Shown piece after piece: positions 1 to 9,218 of a DNA stretch of 64,000 nt. The position numbers were made by a program, and so were the translations under genes. The notes beneath the pieces were generated by a model. The model did no database searches. It saw nothing but the letters and a program-made list of their open reading frames with translations, and was not told the DNA's origin. The stretch is taken from the NCBI RefSeq assembly GCF_001305965.1, contig NZ_JXQC01000003.1, positions 1,758,451-1,822,450 on the forward strand. The letters are read 5' to 3'. The first letter of the stretch is position 1. The number at the start of each line of letters is the position of its first letter. Source of the stretch: Erythrobacter sp. SG61-1L. GTDB taxonomy: Bacteria > Pseudomonadota > Alphaproteobacteria > Sphingomonadales > Sphingomonadaceae.

Positions 1-1184
1 TCGCCGAACAGGCGGCGGTACTTGTCCCCGCCCTGAATATACTGGTTGGGGCTGACCTGATCGCCATTGTTGTCCGTGACGATATAGCCCGACCCGTAGA
101 GTGCGTAATAGAGCGAGTCGTAGAAGTACGCGTAGTCGGAATAGTCCGACACCACTTCATCGTCGCGCCACAAATGGCCACCGGTCGCGACCAGATCCCA
201 GCTGCCGATCTTGCCTTCGATGGTCAATGCCGCCTGGAGCCACTTGTCCTCGCTCCATTCCGGATTGTACTGCACCGTCTGATAGTGGCCGGTCACCGCG
301 CTGCTACGCTCTTCCGCGAAGCTGCCATTGGTGTTCTGGACCTGGCCCATCACGGTCGGGCGGATGGTCCAGTTATCGTCCAGTTCGATACCCAGCGCGA
401 GGCGGGCACCGTAGGTTTCCGCGTCGTTATAGTCTTCCTTCACATAGGGTGCGTTGGTCTGCGTAGCAGCAGCCGTGCCGTAATTGGCTTCCAGCGAGGG
501 ATAGACGCGCGAGCCGGGGATATTGTCGATATAGCCGGCATCCTTGCGATACCATGCCACGAGGCGCGCGGCCGCATTCTCGGCAAGCGGGAGGTTCACG
601 AAGCCTTCGGCAATCCCGCCGACGCCGCCGCTGGTCACCGTGTTCAGCTCCAGATCGACCGCACCATAAGTGGCGCCGTAATCGGGCTTGTTGGTGACCA
701 TCTTGATCGTGCCGGCCATCGAGCTGGCGCCGTAGAGCGTGCCCTGCGGCCCGGCGAGCGCCTCGACACGGGCAAGGTCATAGGCGTGAATATCCAGCGC
801 GCCCTGAATGGTCGTGATGGGCATTTCGTCCAGATAAGTGCCCACGGTGGGCAGCGAGGACGAGTGGTTGGCGTTCTCACCCGAGGCAACACCGCGGAAA
901 TAGACCTGCGAGAAGCCCGGCCCGGCGCTCTGCACCGTGACCGAGGGGAGGAACTTCACCACGTCCTGAAGATCGTTCACCTGCAGCTCGTCGAGCTTTT
1001 CGGTGCCGAGCGCAGTGACCGAGGCAGGAACGTCCTGCAGGTTCTGTTCGCGCTTCTGCGCGGTAACGATGATGGCACCGCTATCGTCTTCCTGAGCGGC
1101 AACCGGAGTCACCGCGACCAGCGAAGTGGTAGCGAAAAGCGCGATAGCCATATGGCGGCGGCTGGATGTAGCGAGAATACGCAT
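1..1184 (-). CDS. TonB-dependent receptor, N-terminal part (truncated by window edge)
   Basis: Outer-membrane receptor for energy-dependent uptake of an unidentified ligand through TonB-ExbBD. The start is the ATG at 1184-1182, preceded by an AAGAGGGG ribosome site. A signal peptide of about 31 residues ends in PVAAQ. It is followed by the GAIIVTAQKREQNLQDVPAS stretch typical of sphingomonad receptors, then a plug domain (about residues 45-155) and the first barrel strands. Only about 394 codons are present, against the usual 750-1000, because the gene leaves the window at base 1; the C-terminal barrel is not visible. The TPR-sulfotransferase gene lies 137 bp upstream on the same strand, a pairing I recall as common in sphingomonads. 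The substrate cannot be told from the sequence. Confidence 0.9.
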   Translation of the reverse strand, partial: MRILATSSRRHMAIALFATTSLVAVTPVAAQEDDSGAIIVTAQKREQNLQDVPASVTALGTEKLDELQVNDLQDVVKFLPSVTVQSAGPGFSQVYFRGVASGENANHSSSLPTVGTYLDEMPITTIQGALDIHAYDLARVEALAGPQGTLYGASSMAGTIKMVTNKPDYGATYGAVDLELNTVTSGGVGGIAEGFVNLPLAENAAARLVAWYRKDAGYIDNIPGSRVYPSLEANYGTAAATQTNAPYVKEDYNDAETYGARLALGIELDDNWTIRPTVMGQVQNTNGSFAEERSSAVTGHYQTVQYNPEWSEDKWLQAALTIEGKIGSWDLVATGGHLWRDDEVVSDYSDYAYFYDSLYYALYGSGYIVTDNNGDQVSPNQYIQGGDKYRRLFG

Positions 1185-1321
1185 CTTAGACCCCTCTTGA
1201 GCGGATGCTGCAGGAGCGAATGCGCCAGTTTTCCCGGCCGTTGACAATAGTGCAATCGAAGGCAGTCGTCGCAGGCGAAACCAATTCTTGGGAACTATGA
1301 CATTTCTGCCACAGGAGGTCT

Positions 1322-3121
1322 TCAGGGCGTAACAATGCCCCCGGTGCGCTGAGCGTAGGTTTCCGTAAGGTCACCCAGCGAATCCTTCAGCGGATCGAGC
1401 CATTTTTCATAGGGAAGCCACTGCCCCACACCATCGCGATTGATCGGGCGGCGAACCTGTTCGCTGGAGGCCGTGCGCACCGCCCGGCGGTTGCGATGGA
1501 ACTCCAGGCAGGCTTCCTCGAAGGGCAGACCGAGATAATCGAGCATGGCGCGCACCTGTCCTTCCGGGTCGTCCAACAATTCCTCGTGAATCACACGGTG
1601 GATGCGGCCCGGCAGCACCCGGTCATAATGGTCCATCGCCCTGACATAATCCGCATAATAGCGGCCGATATGCTCCAGATCGTAGGTAAAGCCCTGCCCC
1701 TTGGCAAAATGCTGGCGGTAGTTGGAGAAGCAGCAATCCATCGGATGGCGCCGCGCGTCGATGATCTTCGCATTGGGCAGAATCAGATGGATGAACCCGG
1801 CATAGGCCCAGTTGTTCGGCAGTTTGTCGATATAGAAGGGCTTGCCCGTCTTGCGCTGAATGCGGGTGCGATCAAGGAACTCGGCGCCCAGTGCAGCCAG
1901 CTTCTTTTCGTCCATCGCCGCAGCAGCTGCAGGCCAGTCCGCCGGACGCAAACCCGCCGCGCGCGCTTCGCGCATGGCCATGGCGGGGATGTCAGGCAGT
2001 TCCATCGTGCCCTCCACCTGCGAGTGGCTGGCAAGGATCTGCTCGATCAGGGTGGAGCCGGCGCGCGGCAAGCCCAGGATGAACACCGGATCGGGAGACG
2101 GATCGCCCATCCCGCGCCGCGCTTCGAGGAAGGCAGGCGTGAAGGTCTCGATCATGCGGTCGACCTGTGCGGAAACGCTTGACGGATCATGGCCGATACG
2201 CGCCGATTGCAGGGCGTTGCCCAGCGCATAGTGGCCGAAGGCCGGCTCCGCATCGCCCCGGTCCGCATAGGCCTTGCCCAGCGCGAAATGGAGGTGGAGC
2301 AAATCTTCCTCGGCCGGGGGCGGGTCACTGGCCAGCGCCGCTTCCATGGCCGCCACATCGCCATCGCTGAAGCTCACTGTCTTAAGATTGGCGAGGCTCC
2401 ACCAGACTTCGCCAAGGTCTGCCTGGCAATCCAGCGCCCGGCGATAGGCGGCAATCGCATCGTCCTGCCTGCCGATCGTCTTGAGGACGTGGCCATAGCT
2501 CATCCAGATTCGGGCATGGGTGGGGAATGACTGGGTCAGTTCCTCATACAGCCGCGCTGCCTCTTCATAGTCGCCTGTCCGGCCGAGCACGGCGGCGCGC
2601 AGATTGCGGCTTTCCAGTTCCTCCCCGGCGGCGGCCAGCGCGTCCAGTTCGCCAATGGCTTCGGCATAGCGGTGCTGCTTGTTCAGCACGCTGGCCAGAT
2701 TGGCCCGCGCCACCAGAAAGCCCGGCGCGAGTTCCAGCGCGCGGCGCAGCAGTGCTTCCGCATCGCGCAGCCGCCCGATCCGCGCGGCGAGTTCAGCCAT
2801 CAGACGGATTGCTGCAACGTCGGTGGGCTGTGCCTTCAGCCGTTGGCGCAGGCGTGCTTCGGCCTGGGGCAGATCGTTTTCCAGCATGGCAGCGGCGATG
2901 GCCACCATCTCCGGCTCATAGGCAGTGGCGCGAACACCGGCGAGTTCGGCCTCGGCCGCGTCTTCTTCCTGCCCGCTGGCCCGCAGCGCACGGGCGAAGA
3001 GGCGCCATGCACCGGCATTGCGAGGTTCGGCGGCCAGCACTTCGCGCAGGCGCCGGGCGGCTTCGGCAGGGTTCTGCTCCACAAGGCGGACGGCTTCTGC
3101 CGGAGTAAGCGCGGCGGTCAT
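1322..3121 (-). CDS. TPR-repeat sulfotransferase family protein
   Basis: The 599-residue protein combines an N-terminal array of tetratricopeptide repeats (about residues 1-300) with a C-terminal sulfotransferase domain. The PAPS 5'-phosphosulfate loop is visible as FILGLPRAGSTLIEQ near residue 348. A second PAPS-binding stretch, IIDARRHPMDCCFSNYRQHF, lies about 100 residues later. The family transfers sulfate from PAPS to hydroxyl or amine groups; the acceptor here is unknown. There is no signal peptide, so it probably acts in the cytoplasm. It is followed 137 bp later by the TonB-dependent receptor gene on the same strand, so the two may be functionally linked, but the gap is wide enough for a separate promoter. 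Confidence 0.88.
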   Translation of the reverse strand: MTAALTPAEAVRLVEQNPAEAARRLREVLAAEPRNAGAWRLFARALRASGQEEDAAEAELAGVRATAYEPEMVAIAAAMLENDLPQAEARLRQRLKAQPTDVAAIRLMAELAARIGRLRDAEALLRRALELAPGFLVARANLASVLNKQHRYAEAIGELDALAAAGEELESRNLRAAVLGRTGDYEEAARLYEELTQSFPTHARIWMSYGHVLKTIGRQDDAIAAYRRALDCQADLGEVWWSLANLKTVSFSDGDVAAMEAALASDPPPAEEDLLHLHFALGKAYADRGDAEPAFGHYALGNALQSARIGHDPSSVSAQVDRMIETFTPAFLEARRGMGDPSPDPVFILGLPRAGSTLIEQILASHSQVEGTMELPDIPAMAMREARAAGLRPADWPAAAAAMDEKKLAALGAEFLDRTRIQRKTGKPFYIDKLPNNWAYAGFIHLILPNAKIIDARRHPMDCCFSNYRQHFAKGQGFTYDLEHIGRYYADYVRAMDHYDRVLPGRIHRVIHEELLDDPEGQVRAMLDYLGLPFEEACLEFHRNRRAVRTASSEQVRRPINRDGVGQWLPYEKWLDPLKDSLGDLTETYAQRTGGIVTP

Positions 3122-3167
3122 GCCCGAAGCGATAACACGGTGCAGTCCGGGCGGTAAGCCCCGCTGC

Positions 3168-3794
3168 TCAGCCGCCCTTTTCCTTCAGCACCAGCACCGC
3201 CAGTTCCGTGCGCGACCCCACGCCGAGCTTTTCGTAGATGCGGTGGAGGTAGACCTTTACCGAGCCTTCGGTAGTGCCGATTTCCTCCGCAATGTCGCGG
3301 TTGCGGCGCCCGGCGGAGACCGCTTCAGCGATCTGCTGTTCCCTTGGCGAAAGGCGAGCAAGCCGCGCCTGCTGCGGCGGTTCGATCGCAAGGTCCAGCG
3401 CGCGTTCGATCAGCGGCTGGTCAATATAGCGGGTGCCTGCCAGCACGGCCTTGATTGCATCGCTGAGCGAGCTTTCAGCCCCGTCCTTGAACACGATCCC
3501 GTCCACCCGGGCCTTCACGGCCGAAAGCAGCGATGCATCGGTGAGTTCCGCCGTCAGCAAGATCACTGGCCGCTCGTCTCCACGTGCCCGCAGGGTCTCC
3601 AGCACCGCCACCCCGCCCATTCCGGGCATGCGCACGTCAAGGATCACTACATCGGGGTTTTCCTTCTCGACCGCTTCCAGAGCGGCCGCACCGTCATTTA
3701 CAGAGGCGGCAATTTCGATCCCGCAGCCGCGCAGAACTTCTTCCACGCCGGCGCGCAGGAACGGATGATCGTCCGCCAGCACGATCCTGGTCAT
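3168..3794 (-). CDS. NarL/FixJ-family response regulator
   Basis: The 208-residue protein has a receiver domain (residues 1-120; acidic pocket around LADDH, phospho-acceptor D53 in ILDVRMPG) and a LuxR-type helix-turn-helix (about residues 143-205; LSPREQQIAEAVSAG...IAEEIGTTEGSVKVYLHRIYEKL). It should be a DNA-binding transcription regulator activated by the kinase encoded just upstream. The two reading frames overlap by 4 bp (ATGA), so they are translationally coupled. The target genes are not shown by the sequence; the TonB receptor region, the MFS gene and the flagellar operon are all nearby. Confidence 0.93.
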   Translation of the reverse strand: MTRIVLADDHPFLRAGVEEVLRGCGIEIAASVNDGAAALEAVEKENPDVVILDVRMPGMGGVAVLETLRARGDERPVILLTAELTDASLLSAVKARVDGIVFKDGAESSLSDAIKAVLAGTRYIDQPLIERALDLAIEPPQQARLARLSPREQQIAEAVSAGRRNRDIAEEIGTTEGSVKVYLHRIYEKLGVGSRTELAVLVLKEKGG

Positions 3795-5482
3795 TTACGC
3801 CCTCCCACAGGCAATTCGATCTCGATCCTGGTATCGCCCTTCATGGAGGCGATCCTTATGGTCCCACCCAGCGCGTCCACTCGCTCGGCCAGAGAGCGCG
3901 GCATGCGCGTTTCATCGCCTGCTGGAAAGCCTTTTCCATCATCCGCGACAGCAAGCGCGATCGAACTGCCCTGGCGGGTGATACGCACCAGCACATGCCG
4001 CGCCGCGCCATGGCGGATCGCATTGGCCACGCCCTCACGCACCAACTGCTGGATTTCGAACGCAAGCCACGCGGGCAGCACCAATGCCTCGACACTGTCC
4101 TCGAACCGGACGGCTACGTCCCAATGGCGGGAAAGCGCGCCCGTCAGCCGCGCCAGTTCCGTTCCCAGATTGCGCATGCCGGGGTTGACCTCGTCGCTAC
4201 GCAGCCGGTCGATAATGTCGCGGATATGGGCCTGCTCGTCCCGCAGGCTGAGCGACACCGCCTCCAGTTCCGGGGCAATATCCTTGCCTTCCTTCGCACG
4301 GTGGCGCAGCGAGGCGAGGCGATAGCCTGCCCCGGCGAGCGACTGGGCCACACTGTCATGCAGATCGCGCGCAATATTGCCGCGCAGGCGATTGGCGGAA
4401 GCCTCGCGGGCGAGCGAGGCGATTTCCTCCTCGTCGATCCCGTATCCGATCTCGCGGGCGAGCGCGCGGCACAGTTCGAGGTGATCGCGGCACAGGCCGG
4501 GAATGCCGGTCAGCACCACCTGCCCGATGCCGGTGGTGCCGGAAATCGGGAAGCACAGCCCTTCGGACAGACCAAGATGCCGCGCCAGTTCAGGCCCCAC
4601 CGAGTTGCGCAGGGGTTCGAACCTGCCACCGGGCAGCAGGCGCAGGACGCGCCGGTGCAGACAGTCGAACAGAGCTGGGGCAACGTCTGCGCCGAGGTCC
4701 AGCGTGTCAGGCGGCAAATGCCGTACTCCGCCAGCCAGTGTCCCGGCCGCATGCAGGGTCGCGCCCGGTTCCTCCACGCTTTCCCAGGCGATTGCCGCGC
4801 CTGTCGCCCCGCTCGCCTCGATCACGTAGATCAGCGCAGCCTCGAACGGAGAAAGCGCCTGCGCCGCCGGTGCAGGCGCGAACCGGGCGACCATGGGCGC
4901 GGCCCGCTGCAGGGTGAACCATGTGACCAGTAGCGAGAGAACCATCATGTAGCTCGCCCGGCGGATGTAAGTGGCGACGATCCCGTCCGGCTCATCCGCA
5001 TGCAGGAACAGGCCCATCGCCAGATAAAGCAGGCTGAGGCCAGCGGCCGTGGCCAGAGTGGCTCGCCAGTTCCAGCGCAAGGCCGCCGAAATGGTCATGA
5101 AAGTGAAGAAGGCGAAATAGCCGCTGACGAAATCGACCGATCCGCCTTCGGTGCAATAGAGCGCCGCCATGAACAGGCCGACGTCCACCAGGAAGGAAGG
5201 CATGGTGAGCCGATAGTCGCTCCACCAGTCCACCCAGGCGATGTGGAACATGGCGACGGCAAAGGCCAGATAGGCCGCCAGTAGTGCATAGCTCAGCGAA
5301 CCGCCCCGCACCGGCTGTTCCGCATCGAGCCAGACCCACAGGGTGAACAGCAGCGCCAGCGCAATGCGCCCCGCCGCGATCACCCGGCTGGATCTGTTTT
5401 CGAATAGCTTGCCGATCACGCCCGCCGCCTTGCCCCGTTTGTGCAAACCGATGGCACATTCTGCCTTGCCGTCAATCGGCAT
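3791..5482 (-). CDS. NarL-type sensor histidine kinase (HisKA_3), membrane-bound
   Basis: The 563-residue sensor kinase partners the overlapping response regulator. The N-terminal half holds roughly six hydrophobic segments (residues about 35-205) that form a membrane sensor region. It is followed by a GAF-like linker (about 215-345) and a HisKA_3 dimerisation domain with phospho-accepting H375 in ARDLHDSVAQSLAGAG. The HATPase domain at the C-terminus shows the N-box REGVANAIRHG and the G-box ADDGKGFP. The first 25 residues before the membrane segments could be leader sequence if a later start is used. The stimulus is unknown. Confidence 0.9.
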   Translation of the reverse strand: MPIDGKAECAIGLHKRGKAAGVIGKLFENRSSRVIAAGRIALALLFTLWVWLDAEQPVRGGSLSYALLAAYLAFAVAMFHIAWVDWWSDYRLTMPSFLVDVGLFMAALYCTEGGSVDFVSGYFAFFTFMTISAALRWNWRATLATAAGLSLLYLAMGLFLHADEPDGIVATYIRRASYMMVLSLLVTWFTLQRAAPMVARFAPAPAAQALSPFEAALIYVIEASGATGAAIAWESVEEPGATLHAAGTLAGGVRHLPPDTLDLGADVAPALFDCLHRRVLRLLPGGRFEPLRNSVGPELARHLGLSEGLCFPISGTTGIGQVVLTGIPGLCRDHLELCRALAREIGYGIDEEEIASLAREASANRLRGNIARDLHDSVAQSLAGAGYRLASLRHRAKEGKDIAPELEAVSLSLRDEQAHIRDIIDRLRSDEVNPGMRNLGTELARLTGALSRHWDVAVRFEDSVEALVLPAWLAFEIQQLVREGVANAIRHGAARHVLVRITRQGSSIALAVADDGKGFPAGDETRMPRSLAERVDALGGTIRIASMKGDTRIEIELPVGGRK

Positions 5483-5515
5483 GGCCCGGCCACGGCAGAA
5501 GTGGGGGCAAGACTG

Positions 5516-6883
5516 TTACCGCGCTGCATCTTCCGCGTTCAGCCGCTCCACTTCCTGCCTCCAGGGCTTCCACCCCAGCCAGGTGACGGCCAGCGCCGCA
5601 GGCAGGAACACGATGTGCAGCAGCATGATCGACCAGCGCAGATCGTCGGGTGAGGTGAAGATGAAGTCCGTGGTCACGCCCGTCACCACCGGACCCAGCC
5701 CCTGCCCGATCACCGTGAAGATGAACAGATAGAGCGCCATCACCTGCCCGCGGATCTGGCTGGGCGTCACGATCAGCATCACCGCGTTCAGCATCGGGCC
5801 GCTCATCCCCAGTGTCAGGTCCGCCACCACGTTGAAAGCCACGGCCAGTTGCGGCGTGGGCATCATCGGCATCAGTATGGCGAAGGGGATCGCGAAGCAC
5901 CGCGTATAGATGATCACGCGAAAGGCCCCGTCGGCCTTGCCGCGCGCCTGAAACCATTCCACCCATTTCGCGCCGAGATAGAGGCCCGTCAGCATCGCCG
6001 CGAGCGAAGCCACGCCCGAGACGATGCCGTAAGTCGCCGGCGACCAGCCATAGGTCCGCTCGAAAAAGGCAGCGCCCCACGCCCTGCCGCCTGTGTCCAG
6101 CGAGCCGAGCGTCAGGCCAATGAACATCGGGCCGAAAATGGCGAAATGGCGCCAGAGATAGGAGATCGCACCCACCAGCGGCACTTTGGAAACTTCTGTG
6201 CGGATAGCAGTGCGGGGCGGTTCCTTCACCGTCAGCAGCAGAAAGGCCACCAGCACTCCGGGCAGGCCGACGCCAAGGAACACTACCTGCCACGGCCGCA
6301 ACTCACCCAGCAGCGGCAGGCTGGGCGTGCCGATGGACGCAACCAGCCAGATCATCCCCCCGCCAAGCAGCAGCGAGAGGCCGCGCCCGGCAACCGATCC
6401 GATCTGCAGGGTGGCTACGGCACGCGGCAATTTGTCGCGCGGGAAATAATCGGCCACGATCGAATAGGCCGCAGGGCCGTTCACGGCCTCGCCAGCGCCA
6501 ACCACGAAGCGCGCGACGAAAAGCTGCACGAAATTGGATGCTATGCCGCAGGCGGCAGTAGCCATGCTCCACACGAAGATGCCGATCGAGATGATCCAGG
6601 TCCGCTTCCAGCGGTCGATCAATGTCGAAAGCGGCACGCCAAGCACCACGTAGAACAACACGAATGCCGGGCCGAGCAGCAGGCTCGCCTCTGTATCGGT
6701 AAGGCTGAAATCGGCGATGATCTGTTGGATCAGCAGGCCCAGAATGCCCTGATCCAGCAGGGCAAAGGTCGTCGTCAGCGCCAGAATGGCAACGGCATAC
6801 CATCCCTCCCGCGTGGGCGGATAAGCAGCTGTTGCAACAGGCGCGGATGCAATCGCGCCCCCAGTGGCATTCGTGGCCATCAT
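5516..6883 (-). CDS. MFS transporter, spinster-like
   Basis: This is a 455-residue transporter with about 12 hydrophobic segments. The MFS signature between TM2 and TM3 reads VPLSTLIDRWKRTW, and there is a glycine-rich RFVVGAGEAVNGPAAYS segment in TM4-5, typical of spinster-like and aromatic/organic-acid permeases in sphingomonads. I chose the ATG at 6883 because GGGGAG lies just before it; the ATG three bases on is equally possible, and the frame is open 23 codons further upstream without a ribosome site. The substrate is unknown. It reads away from the flagellar operon, with a 400-bp intergenic region between them. Confidence 0.88.
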   Translation of the reverse strand: MMATNATGGAIASAPVATAAYPPTREGWYAVAILALTTTFALLDQGILGLLIQQIIADFSLTDTEASLLLGPAFVLFYVVLGVPLSTLIDRWKRTWIISIGIFVWSMATAACGIASNFVQLFVARFVVGAGEAVNGPAAYSIVADYFPRDKLPRAVATLQIGSVAGRGLSLLLGGGMIWLVASIGTPSLPLLGELRPWQVVFLGVGLPGVLVAFLLLTVKEPPRTAIRTEVSKVPLVGAISYLWRHFAIFGPMFIGLTLGSLDTGGRAWGAAFFERTYGWSPATYGIVSGVASLAAMLTGLYLGAKWVEWFQARGKADGAFRVIIYTRCFAIPFAILMPMMPTPQLAVAFNVVADLTLGMSGPMLNAVMLIVTPSQIRGQVMALYLFIFTVIGQGLGPVVTGVTTDFIFTSPDDLRWSIMLLHIVFLPAALAVTWLGWKPWRQEVERLNAEDAAR

Positions 6884-7287
6884 GTCTCCCCATCGGCGGC
6901 CTTCCCCTGGCCGCCTTGTGTTGTCCCCGATTTCAGAAACCGGCCCCGGCAAACGCCAGGTAAATCCATTCCGGTGCGATCACGGCCACGATGGCCGATC
7001 TTCGTATTTCCGGGCCAAAAAGGCCGATTTTCGAGGTTTGGGAAGTACGGCCGGGATGAAGCCAGGCTTCCATCCGGGCACGGGACTGGACCGTCCGCCG
7101 CCTTCCCTGCGCGCCTGTTTTGCGGCGCTTGAACAAGGTCTAGGGTCGCCGCCAACCGCTGTCAATTTCATCGCCGTGCGGCGTGCAGGCAGCCTGCCTA
7201 AACCTCCGGAGTGGAGGTGTCGCACCTTTCCCCCGACCCGCCAGATGGGCTTTTTCGAAGCCCTAACCAGGCCGTCCAGGGGGAACC
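6884..7287. promoter_or_regulatory. Divergent intergenic region upstream of the flagellar operon
   Basis: About 400 bp separate the MFS gene (minus) from flgF (plus). No convincing gene is present. The region holds the 17-bp palindrome listed separately, preceded by a small inverted repeat AGGCA-GCC-TGCCT near 7188-7200. I found no clear sigma-54 (TGGCAC-N5-TTGC) or sigma-28 promoter by eye. The flgF start is preceded by the ribosome site AGGGGGAACC. The main promoter of the large flagellar operon is expected here. Confidence 0.5.
7202..7218. promoter_or_regulatory. Palindrome ACCTCC-N5-GGAGGT, candidate operator of the flagellar operon
   Basis: The sequence is ACCTCCGGAGTGGAGGT, with perfect 6-bp arms around a 5-bp centre, ending 69 bp before the flgF start codon. 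The same ACCTCC-N5-GGAGGT arrangement occurs at 36123-36139, 83 bp before fliQ, the first gene of the other flagellar operon. By eye I found no third copy in the window. Conserved arms with a variable centre fit a dimeric transcription factor site. Which factor binds is unknown to me. Confidence 0.55.
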
Positions 7288-7998
7288 ATGCCGGGTCTTG
7301 TCGACTCCGCCACAGCAATATTGGCATCTGCGGAGCGTCGCCTCGAAGCCGCTGCGCAGAACGTCGCCAATGCGTCCACACCGGGCTTCAAGCGGCAGGC
7401 TAGCTTTGCCGAAGCCGTGACGCTGGCGGATCGCGCGGACGAGAGGCTGCCCGCGCAGAAGATTTTCGTGGATTTCACGCAAGGCCGCCTGAGCGAAACC
7501 GGCCGGGCATTCGATCTGGCAATCAGCGGCCCGGCCATGCTCCGCCTGCGGGATGGGGATGGCTTCGTCTATGCGCGGGGAGGTTCCTTCGCCCCGAATG
7601 GCGAAGGGCTGCTGGCCGATCCCGCGGGGCGCGTGCTGCAATTGGCGGGCGGCGGCGATCTTGAACTGAAAGGCGCATCTTTCGAAGTGCTGGAAGACGG
7701 CACCGTGCTTGAAGATGGCCTGCCCACTGCCCGCATCGGCCTCTACGATGCAGGCCACCCTGCGGCGCTGACCGCACAGGGTGGGTCAACCTTCACTGCG
7801 CCCGACGGCGCGATGGCCGAAGCCGAAGGATCGCAGATCCGGCAGGGCTTCCTCGAAAAATCCAATGTGACGATGAGCGACGAGATGGTCGCCATGATGT
7901 CCAGCCTGCGTCAGGCCGAAAGCGGCGGGCGCGTGATGCAGTTTTATGACGAGCTGATCGGACAGGCGATCACCACCTTCAGCAGGAGCGGCCAGTGA
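7288..7998 (+). CDS. flgF: Flagellar basal-body rod protein FlgF
   Basis: The 236-residue proximal rod protein has the conserved N-terminal rod/hook motif (LEAAAQNVANASTPGFKRQ, residues about 18-36). The central flagellar-hook fold follows (FDLAISGPAMLRLRDGDGF), then the C-terminal helix with MSDEMVAMMSSLRQAE. The length fits FlgF (about 240). The rod spans the periplasm between the MS ring and the hook. It is the first gene of the operon and is followed by flgG with a GTGA overlap. FlgF and FlgG are similar; the assignment rests on the shorter length and the position before the more FlgG-like gene. Confidence 0.9.
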   Translation: MPGLVDSATAILASAERRLEAAAQNVANASTPGFKRQASFAEAVTLADRADERLPAQKIFVDFTQGRLSETGRAFDLAISGPAMLRLRDGDGFVYARGGSFAPNGEGLLADPAGRVLQLAGGGDLELKGASFEVLEDGTVLEDGLPTARIGLYDAGHPAALTAQGGSTFTAPDGAMAEAEGSQIRQGFLEKSNVTMSDEMVAMMSSLRQAESGGRVMQFYDELIGQAITTFSRSGQ

Positions 7999-8777
7999 AC
8001 GGCGCATTCGAAGTCGGCGCCGCGGCGCTGCAGGCACAGCAGCGCGCGCTGGAAGTGCATGCGAACAACATCGCCAACGTCAACACGCCCGCCTTCAAAC
8101 GGACGGAAGCCCGCTTTGCGGAGGTTCTGGCCCGCAGCGCGCAAGGGGCGGAAACAAGTGCGCCGCAATCTTCCGCTCCGCTCTCAACGCTCGCCAGCTT
8201 CGGCGGGGTGCGGATGGTGCCGGGCGAGATGCTGTTCGCGCAGGGCACACTGAAGCCCAGCGGCAATGCACTGGACCTTGCGATAGACGGGCGCGGCTTC
8301 GTGGAACTCGCCGGGCCCGGTGGCGAAACCCTCTATTGGCGCGGCGGACGGCTGCGGGTGAACGAGGACGGGTTGCTCGCCACTTCCGCCGGAACTCCGC
8401 TGCTGGCGGGCATCGTAGTGCCCACAGATGCGGAAGAACTGGCCATTGCGCAGGACGGCGTAGTCAGCGTTCGGACGGCAACGGATGAGAATATAGAGAT
8501 CGGGCAGATCTCGCTCGTCCGGCCGGAACTGGAAACCTCCTTCGAACGGCTCGATGACGGGCTTTACCGCGCAAGGGATGATGCTCGTCTTGTCGATGCC
8601 CGTCCCGGCGAAGATGGTGCGGGCCGGATCGTGCAGGGCAGCGTGGAACAGTCCACGGTCGAGCTGTCGGCCGAAATGGTCGAGATGCTGATGGTCCAGC
8701 GTGCTTTCGCCGCGGATGCCCAGATCGTCCAGGCGGCCGACCAGCTTGCCTCCATCACCAACACGCTCAGGCGATAG
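7995..8777 (+). CDS. flgG: Flagellar distal rod protein FlgG
   Basis: The 260-residue protein forms the distal rod. It shows the N-terminal motif VHANNIANVNTPAFKRTEA, the central NALDLAIDGRGFVEL signature of FlgG/FlgE/FlgF proteins, and the C-terminal VEQSTVELSAEMVEMLMVQ helix. The length matches FlgG (260-262). The start is GTG at 7995, overlapping the flgF stop by 4 bp, with an AGGAG ribosome site 8 bp upstream. Confidence 0.95.
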   Translation: MNGAFEVGAAALQAQQRALEVHANNIANVNTPAFKRTEARFAEVLARSAQGAETSAPQSSAPLSTLASFGGVRMVPGEMLFAQGTLKPSGNALDLAIDGRGFVELAGPGGETLYWRGGRLRVNEDGLLATSAGTPLLAGIVVPTDAEELAIAQDGVVSVRTATDENIEIGQISLVRPELETSFERLDDGLYRARDDARLVDARPGEDGAGRIVQGSVEQSTVELSAEMVEMLMVQRAFAADAQIVQAADQLASITNTLRR

Positions 8778-8780
8778 GCC

Positions 8781-9218
8781 ATGATCAGGGGGGCATCCAT
8801 CATGGTGCTGGCCATGGCCTGTTGCCTGAGCGAACCCGCTTTCGCGGGCGAGGCACAATGTCTCGCACTGGCGGAAGATGTGGCAGCCGGGGAATTTCTC
8901 ACGGCGGAAATGGCTGAGGCCACGCCCTGCCGGGAAGAGCGCCCCGGCCTGCCGCTCGCCTTCGATCACGATGCTGGCGCCCCCTTGGCAAGCGCAGCCA
9001 TGCCATCTGGCACCTATCTCGGCCGCATCGCGCTACGTCCGGGCGCCATCGCCGGGGCCGGTCAGAAGCTGCAACTGGTGGTCCGCGAAGGCCCCGTCAT
9101 CATCACCCGCGAAGTCAGCCCGGTCCGGTCCCTGCGCGCGGGCGAACGCGGCTTCGTGCGCAGCGCCGATGGCGAAGTCCTGGCGGCGCGCTTCCTCGAC
9201 ACGGGCAGCGCCGAATGA
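8781..9218 (+). CDS. flgA: FlgA-like P-ring assembly protein (short)
   Basis: The 145-residue exported protein has a signal peptide ending near PAFAG and a C-terminal SAF/ChapFlgA-like fold with the typical pattern PSGTYLGRIALRPGAIAGAG followed by VREGPVIITREV and LRAGERGFVRS. FlgA is a periplasmic chaperone for FlgI in P-ring assembly. It is shorter than the usual 220-240 residues, so the N-terminal domain is reduced. Its position between flgG and flgH-flgI supports the call. The 3' end overlaps flgH by 4 bp. Confidence 0.82.
   Translation: MIRGASIMVLAMACCLSEPAFAGEAQCLALAEDVAAGEFLTAEMAEATPCREERPGLPLAFDHDAGAPLASAAMPSGTYLGRIALRPGAIAGAGQKLQLVVREGPVIITREVSPVRSLRAGERGFVRSADGEVLAARFLDTGSAE

Noticed and set aside
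174..1244. 356-codon plus-strand frame over the TonB-dependent receptor
   Set aside because: Antisense shadow of the receptor gene, which has signal peptide, TonB-box-like segment and plug domain on the minus strand.
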